A stretch of DNA of 64,000 nucleotides from Fragum whitleyi (lineage: Eukaryota > Mollusca > Bivalvia > Cardiida > Cardiidae). Where the stretch lies: NCBI GenBank assembly GCA_948146395.1, contig OX411558.1, positions 37,336,850 through 37,400,849 on the forward strand. Reading direction: 5' to 3'. The notes beneath the pieces were generated by a model. That model did no database searches, was not told the DNA's origin, and worked only from the letters and a program-made list of their open reading frames with translations. Positions 15,201 through 21,200 of the stretch are shown here, piece by piece (the first letter of the stretch is position 1; each line of letters opens with the position of its first letter). The translations under genes and the position numbers were made by a program.

Positions 15201-18200
15201 AATTCGATGAATATCCAATATATAAGATCAGTTATCTATAAGCAGATAAAAATAAGGCTTCACCGATTATTTATCTATGTTAGATGACAGGTTTAATAAA
15301 TTTGGTATAATATGAGCGCAAATTTGAAGTTCTATTTATAAAATTACCTGAACTTTTGTGCAAAATTGAGGAAATTCCAGAAATTTATCTATTCAAGTTA
15401 TTCTGCAAAACATATAACGCTATTTGTGAAATGAGGACAGCAAATGCATTAGGACAACATTTTCACAATGAAAATATAATATATCTATACATTCTTCGCA
15501 CATTTGCATACTTATTCCATTAGTGTAATAACACCCATGAAATATCGAAAAATATTCAAGGGGTGTAATTCACTTCTGTGACATAGGTCATATTTTAAAT
15601 GGACATTGATGGCTCAGCACGGAACAATGTAAACATATAAACATATAGGCAGATACCACTGTTACGCCCTGAGCCATCAATATGTGACTTACTTCATGTG
15701 TTTCTTTGTTCTCAACAATACATCCATATGTCAGTGACTGTTGTCTTGTAGCCTGAAGGAACAAAATGCTCACTAAGTAATATGTAATCTATGAGATAAA
15801 ATTTATTTTGCGATTTACTTATTCTAAGCATATCACATACACTTTAGTTTTAGAATTAAATATTATCAAATCAGATTTAAGTTGAAAGAGGTTTTTTTCT
15901 GATATTTGAGACTAATTGAACAAGCAAAAATAATTATACTATGTGTGCACAATTAATATTGCTAGTACTCTATACACAAATGCCCACAAAACAGGAAATA
16001 TTTCTTAAGTTTGACCTTGACAGATGACCTTGACCTTGTCACATGACCTTGACCTTGGGATCAGCAGATGGATATCATTGACATCTATCATCATGCAAAA
16101 TATATACATTGTATCCTAAATAGACTTGAAGCAACAGGCAATTTCATGTTTTTTGGTCAAGTTTTGACAACAGACAGACTGATAGAAAGAGGGACAACAG
16201 TTAAATAATATGCCCCCGATCAATGCTTTGCATAAGAATTGACAAATTTACATAGCATTGTGAAAACATTTAGTATTATCAATGCATTACAATTTCTTAC
16301 CAAGGGAAAGGATGCTATTCACGTGTGATAAAAAAACCTTCATTACTGCATCTTCATTGTGCAACAGTAATGCCATTTTATTCACACATCAACCATATTA
16401 GAAAAAGTTGTATTTGTCAAACAGAAATGTCCCTTAAGCACAGCAAATTTTTCCAAACTTTGACCCTGAAAGATGACCCATTTAACAATAACCATTTATC
16501 TTATATTCTATATATAATTTACACACTCTTTGTTGTTGTTACTCATTCAATTACCAACATATGATAGGGTTTGGAAGAAAAATAAAAAATGATGATTTTT
16601 ATCTGCTCCATCTAACAAATCTCTGATACTGACCTCTGTCCCCAGGATAGTACAATATGTCCCTGTTGGTTTATTCATATGTGACACTAACATGTCTTTT
16701 AACGGGAAATCCCCACATGTGTCGGCATTCATTACAAAAAAGTAGTCAGGATTTCCAGCCAAAATCTGGTCACGGAAATGGTAAATTCCTCCAGCAGTAC
16801 CTAGGGCTGTGTATTCCTGAAGGTACCTGAAATGTGGTGGGAAAATTCAATTAACAACAAGTGGAAATGTTTTGTTTGTTTGTTTGAATGGGGTTAAACA
16901 CAGCTTTCGACAATCTTTCAGTTGTATCATGGTAGCTGGAGTACCTAACAATGGATTCGAAGTATTTCTCACACCAGTACTACCATTTCATCCTTTCCTA
17001 GCTGCCAGCTGCTATCCCACAAAAGTCTGTAATATTCAACCCATCGATGTGAGACATATTGTCATATAAGGATGAGTTTCACAGTCAATGGAGCCCAGGA
17101 CCTCAAAACCGATAGTCCAACACGCTATGAACTATAACAATTATGATGGCGGCACACAAGAGGAAAGTATGCAGATGACTAGTCATTTAGCTGTGGGTAC
17201 TGAATAAGAATGTTTTTGATAAAAAAGGGCATTATCTGTAATAAATAATAAATAGCATAAATATTTTTCCCATATCTATCTTGACTATTAACCCTTATCC
17301 TTTAAAATGTCTCGGAGAAATTTTTGATTTTGGAGATATTTCACCAACTCAAATCATGCAATTTATTCTCAAAATGACCAAGGGGAAGCAGGTAGTGTTG
17401 GCTATGTTCAGACTGCACTGTGAAAGCTGATCTTTGTCAATACTGCCTGTCTCACTTTGTTGCAAGAGGCAAAAGGTTTTTAAAATCAGGAAAAGGGTTA
17501 AGAAAGATTTGAGTATGCCATGTAGATAGCTTATGATTCAAAAAATATTTAAGGTCATATTCAAATGTTTAAAGTTTAAACTCCTCCATGACTACAATTC
17601 ACCAAAATAAAAAATTGTTGGAAATGTAATTAATAAACATGTTTTCACCAAATAGATATAGCAATCTTACAATATACCAAGATTTTCTTCTTAACACTTC
17701 TTTAATCCTGCCCTGTATTGAGAAAAAACAAAAATTTGGCAAATGCTTGAAAACATTTCCCACAAATAAAAGCATGCTACAAGCAGGATACCATTTTTAA
17801 CCCTTTCCTGTTTTACAAAATTTTGGACCTGTCCAAATTCAAAGGTTTTGCAGACGAAAATTTAAAGTGGATTTAATTTGAGAAATAACCATTCAGTAGG
17901 ATAGAAAACAGTGTGGAAAAAGAAGAAATTGCTTGTCAGAAGCAATTTCTTCTTTTTTCACAATGTTTTCTCAATTATAAAGTCACAGGCACGTAAAAGG
18001 CAGGGATTAAATAGCAAAACGTTAAACAAAAAGGAACTATTTTGTCATCCTGAACACAGGGCTGATCACATACACCAACCTAATCTGAACTTTAAATTCT
18101 TCCTGTGCCAGGGTAATAAATCTCTTCAGGGCTTCATTAGGTTGATAGAAACCAATCAAAATCACTTCCTTCATTCCATCCACCTGAAGTAGACAAAATT

Positions 18201-21200
18201 ATTATTTAGTTAAACACTAAATTGGTTATAAGGGTGCAGATTGACTTATATCCTGACTATTCCACTAACCCTTCTCATGCTGTTCAAAGCATATTGATTT
18301 CTTTAATGCCTTTTGGTGCTTTATCGAGAAATAACGGTAGATTATCACTTGATAATCTCACAGCAAAAGCAGTGAAATTATCAAAAATTTATACCCTGCT
18401 TTTGTGCATTTCATCCTATCTGACGTCATCTATGCAGGGCAAAATAGGTGACGTCACAATGAACATTGCTTAGCAATCACATGCAAAATGACGCACTTTA
18501 CGAAAATATGTCCTCGAAATTTCACATTTTGTCTCATTTTTGCAATAAACCCAGATGGTAAACTTCTTTATGACAGAGCTACAGATAGAGGGGGTATTTC
18601 GGAATTCAAATTCAAATATTTCTCTAGTTGTTACTTAAACTTCAGGGATCAATTTGGGGTGAAATATTGAGAGATTCTCTCATTTTCTATCAGAAATCTT
18701 ATTGAAACTGGCTCAATTAGAGAAAATTCTCAAATTGTAATTCAGTGAAGAATGTGGTAAAATTTCTTGCCAAAAATTATTAATTTCTTATTAGATTTGG
18801 CTAAAGGAGATATTTTTGCTTGTGATATTCTGAGCCAGAATATCTGTAAGTTGATAGTACTCATTTGAAACGTCTCATCGAGACGATTCAAATGAGTACC
18901 CACAACATAGGGTTTCAACATGAAATAAAGATTTTAGACAGACTTTACCCCCTCTTATCTGGATTCCTGTTTGTGACAGGTAAGATTCACAAAAAGTTCC
19001 ATTCCTCACTGAAGGTATGACCTACCTGGCTTGCTGCATCGATGTGGTGATAAATCACAGGGAATCCAGCTACTGGAAATAAGGGTTTAGGGGTCTCCAG
19101 GGACAGGGGTCGAAATCTTGTACCTTAAAACAGACATCATCAATTTAAATTGATTGATATAAACCTATTTACAATAGCTCAGTCCTGATGATCTTATAAG
19201 CTTATTACTAGCAGGCACTTTGTCCGTGACAGAGTTAGTAAACTAGAATAATTAAGTGACTTGTTAAGTTAATGCACAAATGTCTTAAAGATATAATTTT
19301 ATAGGACATTCGGCTCTCTCATGATTGAAACTCAAGAATAACAAGAGCTGTCACTGTAAGATGACAATGCCCCCGACACCGCTTTGATTTAGAAGTTATG
19401 GCCAATGTTAAAGTTTTTGGACGGAATGACGGACGGACGGACAGACGGACGGACGGACAGACGGACGGACAGACGGACGGACGGACAAGTCAAATTTATG
19501 ATGCCTCCCTATCGGGGGCATAATAAAAACAAAACTTTTAAACCCTATTTAATTCGATGATAGAAATAATTGGGAGATAACAACAGGAAAAAAAATAGAT
19601 TAAATCCGGAATAATTCTTTGCTTTATATTTTGTTTTCATTGTCTGAGTGTTAAGAAATGATTTCATCCTGATTTCAACTCAGATGCTTGATTATAATTG
19701 GTCATCATTAGAGAATGATTTGCTAAAAATGAGCTTTTCATTGGATGATTGAAAGCCTATATTTATACTGGCCCTGTCAGACTAGCTCACCCAAAATTCT
19801 AATCACCCTTCGGCAATTTCTACTCACCAATGTGAGCAGACAAGTGGAATTTTCAACCTATGCTGACATTATAGCTTCATAAGGGTATAAAGCCTCTCAT
19901 CTAAGATAGTTAGACTGGGCCTAAATTGTCTTGTTATTAAGGAAGACTGTTCAAAATCAGATTGATTTATTCAGCATATTTTGGAACAAGTTCTTTCATC
20001 CGAGATCAATCCCTCTCAATTCCACTGCATGGACAATTCATTATTTTTATCCACAATTTGTGGACCAAGAAACAAGACTTATAAACACTACCATTACAAA
20101 CTCAGAACCCCTTGATCTGTTGATCAAGCAACTGCATTACTTTATCAGTCGTCCATATCAAATTATTATCTGCCAGTAATACCCAAAAGGGGAGTTAGGC
20201 AGTATAAATATATTTAGATAGATTCATGTAGTTCATGTAGTTGTCGAGACCAGATGCTTACTAGACGTAAGCATAAGCTGTTAAGCTTCTATAGGCCCTT
20301 TATCATGGTATTCCATAACTTGATATTGGGTATGTTCCCATGATGAATTGATAACACTTCCACTGGTATTTGACTATACTGGGTCAGGATACTTCATTGT
20401 AATCACATGGCGGGTCAGGCAACCACTTTCAGACTGCCTATCAGTTCAATCTTGGTTATAGCACATGAGCTCATTGATAATAGCACACATAGAATACAAC
20501 ACTAGATACACTTTTTTTGAGTGTCCATTGTTATTGATATCACTCCCGTATATCTTATAATGACCCTTACTAGCTTGTGACTAGTTACTCTTAAGTCATC
20601 TTTTAATCAATTACTGATTTTTATTTATTTACTTTTCTAATACATTTATAAAATATTTGTTATTTGAGATATACCTGAAATAGTGCTATAATTACCGCCC
20701 AGTTATTTGGTTGGATTTAGTTATCACTCTAAGCGTTTGAGAACCAAGAATCCTGATTACTTTCTGATCTATTGTGAGTCCTAACCCGTCATGTGATCTC
20801 ATATTCATTATGCCTGTTATGATAATTCAAATTATCATTATAATTATCATTATTATTATCATTATTGAGAGATTCATGGGATACTTATAAAAAAGGTATG
20901 TATAGGGGACTTCGGCACAGGTAGTGATGACGTCATCAAAATATGAGTGGTTGGCGTTTCCAACCATTTTTACATACACAAAGAGCAAAAAATCCAATTT
21001 TCAAGTAGTAAAATTATACATTTGTAATGATTTATTCCAAGTGATGAAGGTGTCAAAATGTAGATAAATCACCCCTTCTTCTTGTTATGCAGTTGTCATC
21101 ATGTGACAATGTTTTTGAAACGAATGATTTGTGTCGAAATATAACCACCCGGAGAGTCATACGAATCCAAATGATTCGTAGTTGAGCAACCAAAGTATCG

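Noticed and set aside
19427..19486. CRISPR-like or regulatory array
   Set aside because: It is a simple GGAC/AGAC tetranucleotide run inside a MITE, without spacers.
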